DNA of 62,363 nucleotides from the NCBI RefSeq assembly GCF_025716945.1, contig NZ_JAOVZT010000001.1, positions 191,926 through 254,288 on the forward strand, read 5' to 3'. The notes beneath the pieces are model-generated. The model was given only the letters and a program-made list of their open reading frames with translations. It was not told where the DNA came from and did not search any database. Position numbers and translations under genes: made by a program. Below, in pieces: positions 1-9,580 of this stretch (position 1 is its first letter; the number at the start of each line of letters is the position of its first letter). This DNA is from Geodermatophilus sp. YIM 151500 (GTDB lineage Bacteria > Actinomycetota > Actinomycetes > Mycobacteriales > Geodermatophilaceae).

Positions 1-18
1 CCTCGTCCTGACGGCACC

Positions 19-61
19 GGCCGGGCGCGACGACCCGCTCGGGGATCGGTCGCGCCCGGCC
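19..61. terminator. Hairpin downstream of fmdA
   Basis: A perfect 13-bp inverted repeat (GGCCGGGCGCGAC at 19-31, its complement at 49-61) with a 17-nt loop lies about 15 bp past the fmdA stop. It is a plausible factor-independent-like terminator. No T-tract is visible, as is usual in high-GC actinobacteria. Confidence 0.55.
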
Positions 62-76
62 CGCGGGCTCACGACG

Positions 77-1330
77 TCACGAGGTCACAGCGCACTGCCC
101 CCGGTCGGCCTTGACCGGCCCCTGGGCCGACGGCCGCACGTCGAAGTCGAAGATCGCCGTCGGCAGGTACAGCGAGCAGCAGGCGTTCGGGATGTCGACG
201 ATGCCGCTGACCCGGCCCTCGATCGGCGCCGACCCGAGCAGCAGGTAGGCCTGCTGCCCCGAGTAGCCGAACTTCTCGAGGTAGCGGACGGCGTTCAGGC
301 ACGCCCGCTTGTAGGCCAGGGTGGCGTCCAGGTACTTGTTGGTGTTGTTCTCGTGGTCGACCGAGACCCCGATGAACGTCAGGAACTCCGAGTACCGGGG
401 CTCGACGTTGCCGGGCATGAACACCGGGTTGGTGGTCACGCCGTAGGTCTCCATGCCGCCCTTGATGAGGTCGACGTGGAAGTCGATGAAGCCGCCCATC
501 TCGATGGCACCGCAGAAGGTGATCTCGCCGTCGCCCTGGCTGAAGTGCAGGTCGCCGCCGGAGAGCTTCGCGTCCTTCACGTGCACCGGGTAGAAGACGC
601 GCGAGCCGCGGGAGAAGTTCTTGATGTCGTGGTTGCCGCCGTTCTCGCGCGCCGGGACGGTCCGCGCGCCGTCGCGGGCGATGCCGTCGAGCACGTCGCC
701 GGTCGCCGTGCCGCCGAGGGTCTGGTCCTCGAGCGGCAGCAGGGCCAGCGGGGGCACTCGGTCGGGTTGGGTGTCGTTCAACGCCTTCTCCCGCTCGTTC
801 CAGCGGGCGAGCAGCTCCGCCGACGGTGCGGTGCCGAACAGGCCGGGGTGGGTCAGGCCGGTGTAGCGGACGCCCGGTATGTGCCGGGAGGTGGCCACCT
901 GGCCGTGGAAGTCCCAGATCGCCTTGTAGGCGTCGGGGAAGTAGTCGGTCAGGAAGCCGCCGCCGTTGGCCTTGGCGAAGATGCCCGTGTACCCCCAGCC
1001 CTGGCCGGGGGCGTCGCCGTACTCCTGCGGGGGCTGCACCGGGCCGAGGTCGAGGATGTCGACGACCAGCAGGTCGCCGGGCTCGGCGCCCTCGACGCCG
1101 ATCGGCCCGCTCAGCATGTGGGCGCGGGTCAGGTCGACGTCGCGGACGTCGTTGGCGGAGTCGTTGTTGCCGATCTGCGCGTCGGTCCACTCGCGGCACT
1201 CGACGCGGATGTCCTGCCCCGGCCGGACCATGGTCGCGACGGGGACGTCGGGGTGCCACCGGTTGTGCCCGGGTACGGCCTGGTCGCGCATGGACTTGGC
1301 CTGGTCGACGGTGAAGACCACGTCTGGCAT
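77..1330 (-). CDS. fmdA: Formamidase / acetamidase (FmdA_AmdA family)
   Basis: Hydrolyses formamide (or short aliphatic amides) to formate and ammonia in the cytoplasm, serving nitrogen acquisition. The 417-aa product has the usual length for FmdA. It carries the family-typical segment SGPIGVEGAEPGDLLVVDIL in the N-terminal third and a GGNHDIKNFSRGSRVFYPV block followed by a GDGEITFCGAIEM stretch in the middle. I chose the ATG at 1330 because GGAG sits 8 nt upstream; an in-frame start at 1366 would add 12 residues without a ribosome site. An FmdB-type zinc-ribbon gene lies just upstream on the same strand, the classic companion of FmdA. Substrate choice between formamide and acetamide cannot be read from the sequence. 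Confidence 0.9.
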   Translation of the reverse strand: MPDVVFTVDQAKSMRDQAVPGHNRWHPDVPVATMVRPGQDIRVECREWTDAQIGNNDSANDVRDVDLTRAHMLSGPIGVEGAEPGDLLVVDILDLGPVQPPQEYGDAPGQGWGYTGIFAKANGGGFLTDYFPDAYKAIWDFHGQVATSRHIPGVRYTGLTHPGLFGTAPSAELLARWNEREKALNDTQPDRVPPLALLPLEDQTLGGTATGDVLDGIARDGARTVPARENGGNHDIKNFSRGSRVFYPVHVKDAKLSGGDLHFSQGDGEITFCGAIEMGGFIDFHVDLIKGGMETYGVTTNPVFMPGNVEPRYSEFLTFIGVSVDHENNTNKYLDATLAYKRACLNAVRYLEKFGYSGQQAYLLLGSAPIEGRVSGIVDIPNACCSLYLPTAIFDFDVRPSAQGPVKADRGQCAVTS

Positions 1331-1456
1331 GTCGCACTCCAATTCGAGCGAACGGTCGTCGTGCACCCCCGTGCAACCCCCGTGACCGCGGCCGCACCCG
1401 GATCCGGCGGCCGCCGGACGGCGCCCTCCTCCCCACCGCGCACGGCGGTCGGCTCG

Positions 1457-1735
1457 TCACGGTCGCGGCAGCGTGCTCCAGCGCGGATCGCGCGGTCGCC
1501 GGGACGGCGGTCGCGGCGGCGGACCGGAGGTGACGGCGGGCTCGTCGCGGCTGGTCTCCTCGCGCAGCCGGGCCGCGGCCATCGCCGGCGACGTGCGCGC
1601 CAGCAACGGCGGCGTGTACTCGCGCCGGCCGGGTCCGCCGCACGTGGGGCACTCGTCGGTGCCGCCGGCCGTGCCGATCGGCCTGCGGACCTCCCAGGGG
1701 CCGCAGGTCGCGCACCGGTACTGGTAGCTCGCCAT
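1457..1735 (-). CDS. FmdB-family zinc-ribbon protein
   Basis: A 92-aa protein whose first 35 residues form a zinc ribbon: CATC at residues 8-11 and CPTC at 29-32. The remainder is a proline/arginine-rich tail without recognisable fold. FmdB proteins are named as putative regulators of formamidase. The gene lies 126 bp upstream of fmdA on the same strand, which supports a link to amide use, but FmdB-like ribbons also occur alone in many bacteria. The start is the ATG at 1733-1735. The 201 bp between this gene and gntK hold no gene I can support. Confidence 0.75.
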   Translation of the reverse strand: MASYQYRCATCGPWEVRRPIGTAGGTDECPTCGGPGRREYTPPLLARTSPAMAAARLREETSRDEPAVTSGPPPRPPSRRPRDPRWSTLPRP

Positions 1736-1936
1736 CCGGTTCCCCTCGACCCGCGTGGCTGAGGGTGGCGAAGCTAGTACGCGACGGGGCGTGCGACAGC
1801 GGGTGCGGTCGCCGTCCGCCCACCCCCGTGGCGACCGCCGCGCGTCGCTACGGCGGGGGGATCGCCCGTGACCGTCAGGGGTAGGGCCCCCGCACGAGCG
1901 GGACCGGGAGGCCGAGCGCGACCGCGAGACCCGGGA

Positions 1937-3496
1937 TCACGTGAGCCCCTCGGGGACGCGCGCGACCGGGACGGCCGCGTCGAGCGCGGTGAAGACGTCG
2001 GCGAGCGCCTGCGTCGACTGCTCGACGAGCGGACGCAGCCGCCGGTACAGGTTGGCGTCGTCGGGGTCGGGCCGGACCGGCTCTGCGATGTCGACCAGCG
2101 TCGTGGCGGCGTCCAGGTCGGGCAGCGCCCCGAGGGCGTGCAGGCCGAGCAGGCAGGCGCCCAGGCCGGTGCCCTCGGGTGAATCGGCCAGGCGCACCGG
2201 CAGGTCGAGCGCGGAGGCCAGCGTGCGGGTCCACAGCGGGGCCGCGACCGCGCCGCCGGTCGCGCGGACCTCGCGCACCGGCAGGCCGGTGCCGGCGAAC
2301 GCGTCGCGCACGAGCGCGAGCTGCTGGCAGACCCCCTCGATCGCGGCCCGCACCAGGTGCGGGCGGTGGTGGTAGCGGCGCAGACCGAGGTAGGCGCCGC
2401 GCAGCCCGGCACGCCACCACGGCGCCCGCTCGCCCAGCAGGTAGGGCAGGCACAGCAGACCGTCGCTGCCGGCCGGCACGGCCGCGGCCTCCTCCACCAG
2501 CCGCGCGTCGAGGGCGTCGGCGTCCTCGCCCTGGGGCCCCTCCGCGTCGAAACCGGCGGCCATCGTGCGGGCCGCCCACCGGACGACCGAGCCGCCGTTG
2601 TTGACCGCCCCGCCGACCACCCACGCCTCGTCGGTGAGGGCGTAGCAGAACAGCCGGCGGCCCGGATCGATCATCGGCTCGGGGACGACGACGCGCATCG
2701 CGCCGCTGGTGCCGATCGACACCGCCGCCACCTCGCGCCGCACCGCGCCGATGCCGAGGTTGGCCAGCACGCCGTCCGCGGCGCCGATCACCACGGGGAG
2801 GTCCGCCGGCAGCCCGACCTGCCCGGCGACCTCCGGGCGAAGCCCCGGCAGCACGGCGGTGGTGGGCAGCACCTCGGCCAGCTGGTCGCGGCGGACGCCG
2901 GCGATCGCCAGCGCCTCCTCGTCCCACCGCTGCCCGCGCAGGTCGTACATCCCCGTGGCGGAGGCGCAGGAGCGGTCGACCACGTGCGGGCCGCCGCACA
3001 GCGCGGCGGCCACCAGCTCCTTCACGCCACCCCACCGCGGGGTTCCCGACACCCGCGTGGCGTCCTCGTCGGTGGCCGCGGCCAGCTTGGTCAGCGGAGA
3101 CATGGGGTGCACCGGCGTGCCGGTGCGGTCGTGCAGCGGGCCGGCCCGGCCGTCGGCCACCAGCGCCGCGGCGCGGTCGGCGGCCCGCTGGTCGGCCCAG
3201 GTCAGCAGCGGCCCCTGCGGGCTGCCGTCGTCGGCCATCGCCACCAGGCCGTGCATCGCGGCGCTGAGGCACACCGCGACCACCCGGTCCCCGCGCTCGG
3301 TGGCCGCCCGGGTGGCGCCGGCCAGCGCCTCGACGGCCGCGGTGCACAGGCGCCCGGCGTCCAGCTCGGCGTGCCCCGGCCGGGGCACCTGCAGGGCGTA
3401 GCCGACGCTGACGGAGTCGCGGACCCGGGCGTCGTCCCCGGCGGTGACCGCCTTGGTGGCCGTCGTCCCGGAGTCCAGCCCGACGACCACGTCCAC
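1937..3496 (-). CDS. gntK: FGGY-family gluconokinase
   Basis: Phosphorylates D-gluconate to 6-phosphogluconate, feeding the pentose phosphate pathway. The 519-aa protein begins with the FGGY phosphate-binding signature GLDSGTTATKAV (residues 6-17). It has the gluconate-kinase-like SAAMHGLVAM and HPMSPLTKL segments near residues 78-130 and the C-terminal ATP-site region with RATGGAVAAPLW. It starts at GTG 3496. Xylulokinase is the main alternative because the family is paralogous; the MHGL and HPMSPLTKL motifs favour gluconate. A phosphoketolase acting on xylulose 5-phosphate is encoded 2 kb away and could use the product downstream. Confidence 0.75.
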   Translation of the reverse strand: MDVVVGLDSGTTATKAVTAGDDARVRDSVSVGYALQVPRPGHAELDAGRLCTAAVEALAGATRAATERGDRVVAVCLSAAMHGLVAMADDGSPQGPLLTWADQRAADRAAALVADGRAGPLHDRTGTPVHPMSPLTKLAAATDEDATRVSGTPRWGGVKELVAAALCGGPHVVDRSCASATGMYDLRGQRWDEEALAIAGVRRDQLAEVLPTTAVLPGLRPEVAGQVGLPADLPVVIGAADGVLANLGIGAVRREVAAVSIGTSGAMRVVVPEPMIDPGRRLFCYALTDEAWVVGGAVNNGGSVVRWAARTMAAGFDAEGPQGEDADALDARLVEEAAAVPAGSDGLLCLPYLLGERAPWWRAGLRGAYLGLRRYHHRPHLVRAAIEGVCQQLALVRDAFAGTGLPVREVRATGGAVAAPLWTRTLASALDLPVRLADSPEGTGLGACLLGLHALGALPDLDAATTLVDIAEPVRPDPDDANLYRRLRPLVEQSTQALADVFTALDAAVPVARVPEGLT

Positions 3497-3569
3497 CGCT
3501 GCTCCCCGGCTCCGCCCGCTGCTCCCGCGGCGATCATGCGCGCCCGGCGGCGGGCGCGCAGCCCGGGGC

Positions 3570-4916
3570 TCAGCGGGTCGGCGCGAGCGGGTAGGCCGAG
3601 CGGCCGCGCAGGCGGGCGCCGACGGCCAGGTGCAACGGGGCGAGCACCACGCCCTCCCGGGCGAGGCGGGCCCGCACCTGCCGCCGGTGCCGGACGACGC
3701 CGACCGCGCCGAGCACCCAGAACAGGTACTGGACGGCGAAGGCGGCCCGGAAAGCGTCCAGCGAGTACGCCGTCGAGGCGCCGGGGGTGAGCAGGTCGAG
3801 CACCGCCCCGACGCCGAGGATGGTGAGCAGCGAGGCGAGGAAGCCGCCGACGTTCACCACGCCGGTCGCGCTGCCGATGCGCTCCGCGGGGTTCTCGGTG
3901 CGGGCGTAGTCGAAGGCGATCATCGAGCCGGGGCCGTTGGTGGCCAGCACCAGCACCAGCACGACGAGCAGCCACAGCGGCGCCCGGCCGGGCCACAGCA
4001 GGACCGTCGTCCAGGCGATCGCGGTTGCGGCGGTGATGGCCAGCACGAGGTTCGAGCGGCGCAGCGGCCACTGGCCGACCAGCCGGCCGAACAGCGGGCC
4101 GACGACCATGCCGACGACGACCAGCAGGGTGAGCAGCCCGGCCGCGGTCGCCGGCGCGAGGCCCTGCCCGACGGTCAGGAAGGGGTAGCCCCAGAGCAGC
4201 GCGAAGACCGTGCCCGAGAACTGGGTGACCAGGTGGGTGTACAGACCTAGCCGGTTGCCCGGCTCGTGCCAGGTGTCGGCCAGGCCGCGGCGCAGCTGGG
4301 CCAGCCCCGCCGCCGGCCCGCGGACCGGACCGGCGGGCGAGTCGCGAAGGGCCACCCCGACCAGCACGGCGACCAGCACGCCGGTCGCCGCGGCACCGGC
4401 GAAGGTGACCGGCCAGGACGTGCCGCGCAGCAGCGCCACGAGCGGGTACGCGGCCACGACCTGACCCACCTGGCCGAGGATGCCGGTCAGCTGGGTGACC
4501 AGGGGGACGGTGCGGCCGGGGAACCAGAAGGAGATGACCCGCAGCACGCTGATGAAGGTCATGGCGTCGCCGGTGCCCACCAGCACCCGCGCCGCGATGG
4601 CGCTGGGCACGTCGGTGGCCAGCCCCAGCAGCAGCTGCCCGGCGGCCATCGTCACGGCGCCGGTGAGCAGCAGCCGGCGGGGGCCGAAGCGGTCGAGCGC
4701 GACGCCGACCGGGATCTGCAGCGCCGCGTACACGGCCAGCTGCAGCACGAGGAACAGCGCCACCGCCGAGGCGCCGGTCGAGAAGCGCTCCTGCGCCTGG
4801 ACGGCGGCCACGCCGAGCGAGGACCGGTGGAAGACGGCGACCGTGTAGGCGGCCAGGGCCACCGCCCAGACGACGAGGACGCGCAGCGGGGCGCGGGCGG
4901 GCGTCGTCGCGGTCAT
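3570..4916 (-). CDS. MFS transporter
   Basis: A 448-aa integral membrane protein with the roughly 12 hydrophobic segments of the major facilitator superfamily. The N-terminus contains FHRSSLGVAA just after the first helix, and the helix 2-3 loop contains the basic motif RFGPRRLLL. The ATG at 4916 was chosen because translation further upstream reads into an arginine/glycine-rich stretch with no membrane character. The substrate is not evident; proximity to gntK (73 bp, same strand) permits but does not prove sugar-acid transport. The 260 bp to the divergent cupin gene should hold both promoters; I could not pick out convincing elements there. Confidence 0.8.
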   Translation of the reverse strand: MTATTPARAPLRVLVVWAVALAAYTVAVFHRSSLGVAAVQAQERFSTGASAVALFLVLQLAVYAALQIPVGVALDRFGPRRLLLTGAVTMAAGQLLLGLATDVPSAIAARVLVGTGDAMTFISVLRVISFWFPGRTVPLVTQLTGILGQVGQVVAAYPLVALLRGTSWPVTFAGAAATGVLVAVLVGVALRDSPAGPVRGPAAGLAQLRRGLADTWHEPGNRLGLYTHLVTQFSGTVFALLWGYPFLTVGQGLAPATAAGLLTLLVVVGMVVGPLFGRLVGQWPLRRSNLVLAITAATAIAWTTVLLWPGRAPLWLLVVLVLVLATNGPGSMIAFDYARTENPAERIGSATGVVNVGGFLASLLTILGVGAVLDLLTPGASTAYSLDAFRAAFAVQYLFWVLGAVGVVRHRRQVRARLAREGVVLAPLHLAVGARLRGRSAYPLAPTR

Positions 4917-5176
4917 CACACCGAGGCTGACACCGGCGTCCCCGGAATGTTTCCCGTTCCGGACGTGAGGTCGCTCACGACCGCCCGTGGGCCGGCCGTG
5001 GCGGCGCCCGGAGGTCCTGGGGGCGGGACGACCAATCGGGGCGGGGACTACTCCGCGCTCCGGGCGGGCAGGAGCAGTCGCGTCCGCCGTCCGGCCGCCT
5101 CCCCGCGGCCGGCCGGCTGCCGTCCGGCGCGTGCCGGCGGCGTGCACGCCCCAGCGAGACGAGAGGAGCGCCGTCC

Positions 5177-5578
5177 GTGGCGTCCGTCATCCACTACACC
5201 ATCGCGACCGAGGCCGAGAAGTCCTCCGACTTCCGCCGCGTCCTCTGGACCGGGAAGAACACCCAGCTGGTGATCATGACCATCCCGCCGGGTGGGGAGA
5301 TCGGCGAGGAGGTGCACGAGGACATCGACCAGATCCTCACCTTCGTCAGCGGCACCGGCGAGGCGCGGATCTCGGGCTCGACCAAGAAGGTCGCCCAGGG
5401 CGACCTGGTCGTCGTCCCGGCGGGGACCAAGCACAACTTCGTCAACACCGGTGAGAACCCGCTCATCCTCTACACCGTCTACGGCCCGCCGGAGCACGCC
5501 GACGGCGCGGTGCACCGGACCAAAGAGGAGGCCGACGAGGCGGAGGAGTCCGGAAAGGACGAGCCCCCCACCTCGTGA
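5177..5578 (+). CDS. Cupin domain protein
   Basis: A 133-aa single-domain cupin. Cupin motif 1 is the segment around HEDIDQILTFVSGTGEARI (residues 42-60) and motif 2 is around GDLVVVPAGTKHNFVN (residues 74-89), with His, Glu and His positioned as metal ligands. The tail is acidic (EEADEAEESGKDE). The start is GTG 5177, preceded by GAGAGGAG. The enzymatic or sugar-binding role is unknown. It is transcribed toward the phosphoketolase gene and ends in a strong shared hairpin. Confidence 0.8.
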   Translation: MASVIHYTIATEAEKSSDFRRVLWTGKNTQLVIMTIPPGGEIGEEVHEDIDQILTFVSGTGEARISGSTKKVAQGDLVVVPAGTKHNFVNTGENPLILYTVYGPPEHADGAVHRTKEEADEAEESGKDEPPTS

Positions 5579-5580
5579 TC

Positions 5581-5637
5581 CGGAGTGGATCCGTGCGCGT
5601 GACTGGACATGCGCGTGACGCGCACGGATCCACTCCG
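5581..5637. terminator. Perfect 20-bp palindromic hairpin between convergent genes
   Basis: CGGAGTGGATCCGTGCGCGT at 5581-5600 is exactly complementary to 5618-5637, with a 17-nt loop. It lies between the convergent cupin and phosphoketolase stops and can terminate in both directions. The 13-bp core CGGAGTGGATCCG recurs in the hairpin at 44594-44634, so the two may belong to one dispersed terminator family. Confidence 0.75.
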
Positions 5638-5638
5638 T

Positions 5639-8095
5639 TCAGGCCTCGGGCTCGTGCAGCGGCTCGTCCCGGCCGACGACCCGCGGTCCGGCCCCGGCGC
5701 CCCACTGCCAGTTCCGGACCTCCGGCAGGTCCTCGCCGTGGGTGCGGACGTGCTGGCGGTGTTCGATGATCTTGTTGACCAGCGCCTCGCGCGCGTGCGC
5801 CGACACCCGACGCAGCCGCTCCGCGCGGTCGATCGCCGCGATCGCCAGGCTGTAGCGGTCGATCCCGTTCAGCACGCACATGTCGAACGGCGTGGTGGTC
5901 GTGCCCTCCTCGACGTAGCCGTGCACGTGGAAGTTCTCGTGGTTGGCGCGCCGGTAGGTCAGCCGGTGGATCAGCCACGGGTAGCCGTGGTAGGCGAAGA
6001 CCACCGGCCGGTCCGTCGTGAACAGCGCGTCGAACGCCGCGTCGGACAGGCCGTGCGGATGGGCGCGCTCGTCCTGCAGCCGCATCAGGTCGACCACGTT
6101 GACCACCCGTAACCGGAGGTCGGGGAACCAGCCGCGCAGGATCTCCACCGCCGCGAGCGTCTCCATCGTCGGGACGTCACCGGCGCAGGCCATGACCACG
6201 TCGGGCTCCGCGCCGGCGTCGCTGCTGGCCCACTCCCAGATGCCGATGCCCTTGGTGCAGTGCACGATCGCCGACCGCACGTCCAGGTACTGCAGCTGCG
6301 GCTGCTTGCCCGCGACGATCACGTTGACGTACTGCCGGGTGCGCAGGCAGTGGTCGGCGACCGACAGCAGGGTGTTGGCGTCCGGCGGCAGGTAGACCCG
6401 GATGACGTCGGCCTTCTTGTTGACCACGTGGTCGATGAAGCCGGGGTCCTGGTGCGAGAAGCCGTTGTGGTCCTGCCGCCACACGTGCGAGGTCAGCAGG
6501 TAGTTCAGCGACGCGATCGGGCGCCGCCAGGCGATGCCGTTGGTGGTCTTCAGCCACTTGGCGTGCTGGTTGAACATCGAGTCGACGACGTGCACGAACG
6601 CCTCGTAGCTGGAGAACAACCCGTGCCGGCCGGTGAGCAGGTAGCCCTCCAACCAGCCCTGGCAGGTGTGCTCGGAGAGGATCTCCATGACCCGGCCGTC
6701 CGGGGCGAGGGAGTCGTCGCCGGGGCGCAGCTCGGCCATCCAGGTGCGCGGGGTGGCCTCGAGCACCGCGCCGAGCCGGTTGGAGTTGTTCTCGTCGGGC
6801 GCGAAGACCCGGAAGTTGTGCATGTTCCCCCGCATCACGTCGCGGAGGTAGGTGCCGAGCACGCGGGTGGACTCGACGGATCCGGTGCCCGGCTCGGCCA
6901 CCGGGACGGCGGAGTCGCGCCAGTCGGGCAACCGGAGGTCGACCAGCAGCCCCCCGCCGTTGGCGTGCAGGCTGTCGCTCATCCGCCGGTGCCCGTGCGG
7001 GTGCAGGTCGCGGACGGCGGGCACCGGAGCGCCGTCGTCGTCGAACAGCTCCTCCGGCCGGTAGCTGCGCAGCCACTCCTCCAGCACCCGGCGGTGCCCC
7101 GCGTCGGTGCGCGCGTCGGCGAAGGGCACCTGGTGCGACCGCCACGAGCCCTCCACCGGCAGCCCGTCGACCTCCGCCGGACCCGTCCAGCCCTTCGGCG
7201 ACCGCAGCACGATCATGGGCCACCGCGGCCGCGCCGTGTCGCCGTCCTGCCGGGCGCGCCGCTGGGCGGCGGCGATCTCGTCCAGGCAGCGGTCCAGCGC
7301 CGCCGCGAAGGCCTGGTGCATCGCCACCGGGTCGGCCCCCTCGACCAGGTGGGGGGTGTGGCCGCAGCCGCGCAGCAGGTCGACCAGCTCGTCGCGGCCG
7401 ATCCGGTCGAGCACCGTGGGGTTCGCGATCTTGTAGCCGTTGAGGTGGAGGATCGGCAGCACCGCGCCGTCCCGCCGTGGGTCGAGGAACTTGTTGCCGT
7501 GCCAGCTGGTCGCCAGCGGTCCGGTCTCCGCCTCCCCGTCCCCGACGACCGCGGCCACCACCAGGTCGGGGTTGTCGAACGCCGCGCCGTAGGCGTGCGA
7601 CAGCGCGTAGCCGAGCTCGCCGCCCTCGTGGATGGATCCCGGCGTCTCGGGCGCGACGTGGCTGGGGATGCCGCCCGGGAAGGAGAACTGGGTGAACAGC
7701 CGCCGCATGCCGGCCGCGTCCTGCGAGACGTCGGGGTACACCTCGCTGTAGGTGCCCTCCAGCCATGCCGCGGCGACCGGACCCGGGCCGCCGTGCCCCG
7801 GCCCCATGACGTACATCAGGTCGAGGTCGCGGGCCATGATCGCCCGGTTGAGGTGGGCGTAGACGAAGTTCAGCCCCGGCGTGGTCCCCCAGTGGCCGAG
7901 CAGCCGCGGCTTCACGTGCTCCGGGCGGAGCGGCTCGCGCAGCAGCGGGTTGCCCATCAGGTAGATCTGGCCGACCGAGAGGTAGTTGGCCGCCCGCCAC
8001 CACGCCTGGAGGGCGTCGAGCTCCCGGTCCGACAACGGCCCGCCCGCGGGTGCCTGCCCGGTTGCTCCCGGCTGCTGGGTGGCGACGGTGTCCAT
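5639..8095 (-). CDS. xfp: Phosphoketolase (xylulose-5-P/fructose-6-P)
   Basis: A thiamine-diphosphate enzyme splitting xylulose 5-phosphate (and often fructose 6-phosphate) with phosphate into acetyl-phosphate plus glyceraldehyde 3-phosphate or erythrose 4-phosphate. The 818-aa length matches XFP proteins. Diagnostic stretches are [18 protein letters not shown] (about residue 75-92), MGPGHGGPG, and the cofactor site [19 protein letters not shown]. The C-terminal third contains [20 protein letters not shown]. The ATG at 8095 has GGAGGG upstream. No acetate kinase or phosphotransacetylase is seen in the window. It diverges from the HOT gene across 195 bp. Confidence 0.93.
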   Translation of the reverse strand: MDTVATQQPGATGQAPAGGPLSDRELDALQAWWRAANYLSVGQIYLMGNPLLREPLRPEHVKPRLLGHWGTTPGLNFVYAHLNRAIMARDLDLMYVMGPGHGGPGPVAAAWLEGTYSEVYPDVSQDAAGMRRLFTQFSFPGGIPSHVAPETPGSIHEGGELGYALSHAYGAAFDNPDLVVAAVVGDGEAETGPLATSWHGNKFLDPRRDGAVLPILHLNGYKIANPTVLDRIGRDELVDLLRGCGHTPHLVEGADPVAMHQAFAAALDRCLDEIAAAQRRARQDGDTARPRWPMIVLRSPKGWTGPAEVDGLPVEGSWRSHQVPFADARTDAGHRRVLEEWLRSYRPEELFDDDGAPVPAVRDLHPHGHRRMSDSLHANGGGLLVDLRLPDWRDSAVPVAEPGTGSVESTRVLGTYLRDVMRGNMHNFRVFAPDENNSNRLGAVLEATPRTWMAELRPGDDSLAPDGRVMEILSEHTCQGWLEGYLLTGRHGLFSSYEAFVHVVDSMFNQHAKWLKTTNGIAWRRPIASLNYLLTSHVWRQDHNGFSHQDPGFIDHVVNKKADVIRVYLPPDANTLLSVADHCLRTRQYVNVIVAGKQPQLQYLDVRSAIVHCTKGIGIWEWASSDAGAEPDVVMACAGDVPTMETLAAVEILRGWFPDLRLRVVNVVDLMRLQDERAHPHGLSDAAFDALFTTDRPVVFAYHGYPWLIHRLTYRRANHENFHVHGYVEEGTTTTPFDMCVLNGIDRYSLAIAAIDRAERLRRVSAHAREALVNKIIEHRQHVRTHGEDLPEVRNWQWGAGAGPRVVGRDEPLHEPEA

Positions 8096-8290
8096 GAGCG
8101 GCCCTCCGTGGCGGTCGGCCCGCGGGTGCGGCGGTGCGTCGATCCCACCGGCCGCGAGCGCCCCCGGCAAGCGGTCCGCGCCCGCCCGGCGCGGGTCCGG
8201 ACGCGGGGGCGGACGGCGGCGCGTGGTCGTCCGGTGCAGACTCGGGGCACCGCCCACGTCACCGGCAGCGCAGCCCAGCGAGGAGAGGCC

Positions 8291-9580
8291 ATGACCGCGA
8301 CCGTCCCCGCCAACCCGGAGAGCGTGTTCACCTACGGCGCCCCGCAGCTGAAGTTCGGCGTCGGCGCGGCCGACGAGATCGGCCACGACCTGGCCGCCAC
8401 CGGCGCGCGCCGGGTGCTCGTCGTGACCGACCCGGGGGTCGCCGCCACCGGGCACCCGCAACGGGTCGCCGACCAGATGACGGAGTTCGGCATCGAGGCG
8501 CGGGTCTACGACGGCGCGCACGTCGAGCCGACCGACGCGAGCATGCGCGAGGCCATCGAGTTCGCGCGGGAGTCCGGCCCGTGGGACGCGTTCGTCGCGG
8601 TCGGCGGCGGGACGAGCATCGACACCGCCAAGGCCGTGAACCTGCTGACCAGCAACCCCGGCGACCTGATGGAGTACGTCAACCGCCCGGTCGGCGGGGG
8701 CCGGGCGCCGGAGAACCCGCTCAAGCCGCTGGTCGCCGTCCCGACGACGACCGGCACGGGCGCGGAGAGCACCACCATCTGCGTGCTCGACGTGCTGGAG
8801 CAGAAGGTGAAGACCGGGATCAGCCACGTGCGGCTGCGCCCGACGCTCGCCGTCGTCGACCCGTCGCTGACCCGCACCCAGCCCGCCGGCGTCACGGCGG
8901 CGGCCGGCATGGACATCCTCTGCCACGCGCTGGAGAGCTACACCGCGCGGCCTTACACCAGTTACGAGCGCAAGCGGCCCGAGCAGCGGGTGCCCTACTG
9001 CGGCTCCAACCCGATCGCCGACATGTGGTCGGAGAAGTCGCTGTCGCTGATGGCCGGTGCCTTCCGCCGGGCCGTCCGGGACGGCGACGACCAGGCGGCC
9101 CGCGGGGACATGGCCCTGGCCGCGACGATGGCCGGCCTCGGCTTCGGCAACGCCGGCGTGCACATCCCGCACGCCAACGCCTACCCCATCGCCGGCCGGG
9201 TGCGCGACTTCCACCCCAAGGACTACCCGCCCGACGAGCCGATGGTCCCGCACGGCATGGCGGTGTCGCTGACCGCGCCGGAGGCCTTCCGTTTCACCTT
9301 CGACGCCGCCCCGGAGCGGCACGTGCGCGCCGCACGGCTGCTCGCGCCGGACGCCGACGAGCCGGCCGACGCGGTCGACTTCCTGCCCGCGGTGCTCGTC
9401 CGGCTGATGCGCGACATCGACATCCCGGGCGGCATCGGCGCGGTCGGCTACACCGAGGCCGACGTGCCGGACCTGGTCGACGGCGCGATGAAGCAGCAGC
9501 GGCTGCTGGCCACGGCGCCCAAGCCGGTCACCGAGGACGACGCCGCCGGCATCCTCACCCGCTCGCTGAGCCTGTGGTGA
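8291..9580 (+). CDS. Hydroxyacid-oxoacid transhydrogenase (iron-type ADH, ADHFE1-like)
   Basis: Predicted to oxidise a hydroxyacid such as 4-hydroxybutyrate while reducing 2-oxoglutarate to D-2-hydroxyglutarate on a tightly held nicotinamide. The 429-aa protein is a group III metal alcohol dehydrogenase with [10 protein letters not shown] (near residue 105) for the nucleotide. Metal-site histidines lie in [26 protein letters not shown] and VPHGMAVSL. The inserted block [20 protein letters not shown] is typical of the HOT branch rather than simple alcohol dehydrogenases. ATG 8291 follows GGAGAGG. Its stop overlaps the start of the next gene (GTGA), implying translational coupling with the dehydrogenase that could reoxidise its product. 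Assignment is from motifs recalled for the family; activity is inferred. Confidence 0.82.
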   Translation: MTATVPANPESVFTYGAPQLKFGVGAADEIGHDLAATGARRVLVVTDPGVAATGHPQRVADQMTEFGIEARVYDGAHVEPTDASMREAIEFARESGPWDAFVAVGGGTSIDTAKAVNLLTSNPGDLMEYVNRPVGGGRAPENPLKPLVAVPTTTGTGAESTTICVLDVLEQKVKTGISHVRLRPTLAVVDPSLTRTQPAGVTAAAGMDILCHALESYTARPYTSYERKRPEQRVPYCGSNPIADMWSEKSLSLMAGAFRRAVRDGDDQAARGDMALAATMAGLGFGNAGVHIPHANAYPIAGRVRDFHPKDYPPDEPMVPHGMAVSLTAPEAFRFTFDAAPERHVRAARLLAPDADEPADAVDFLPAVLVRLMRDIDIPGGIGAVGYTEADVPDLVDGAMKQQRLLATAPKPVTEDDAAGILTRSLSLW

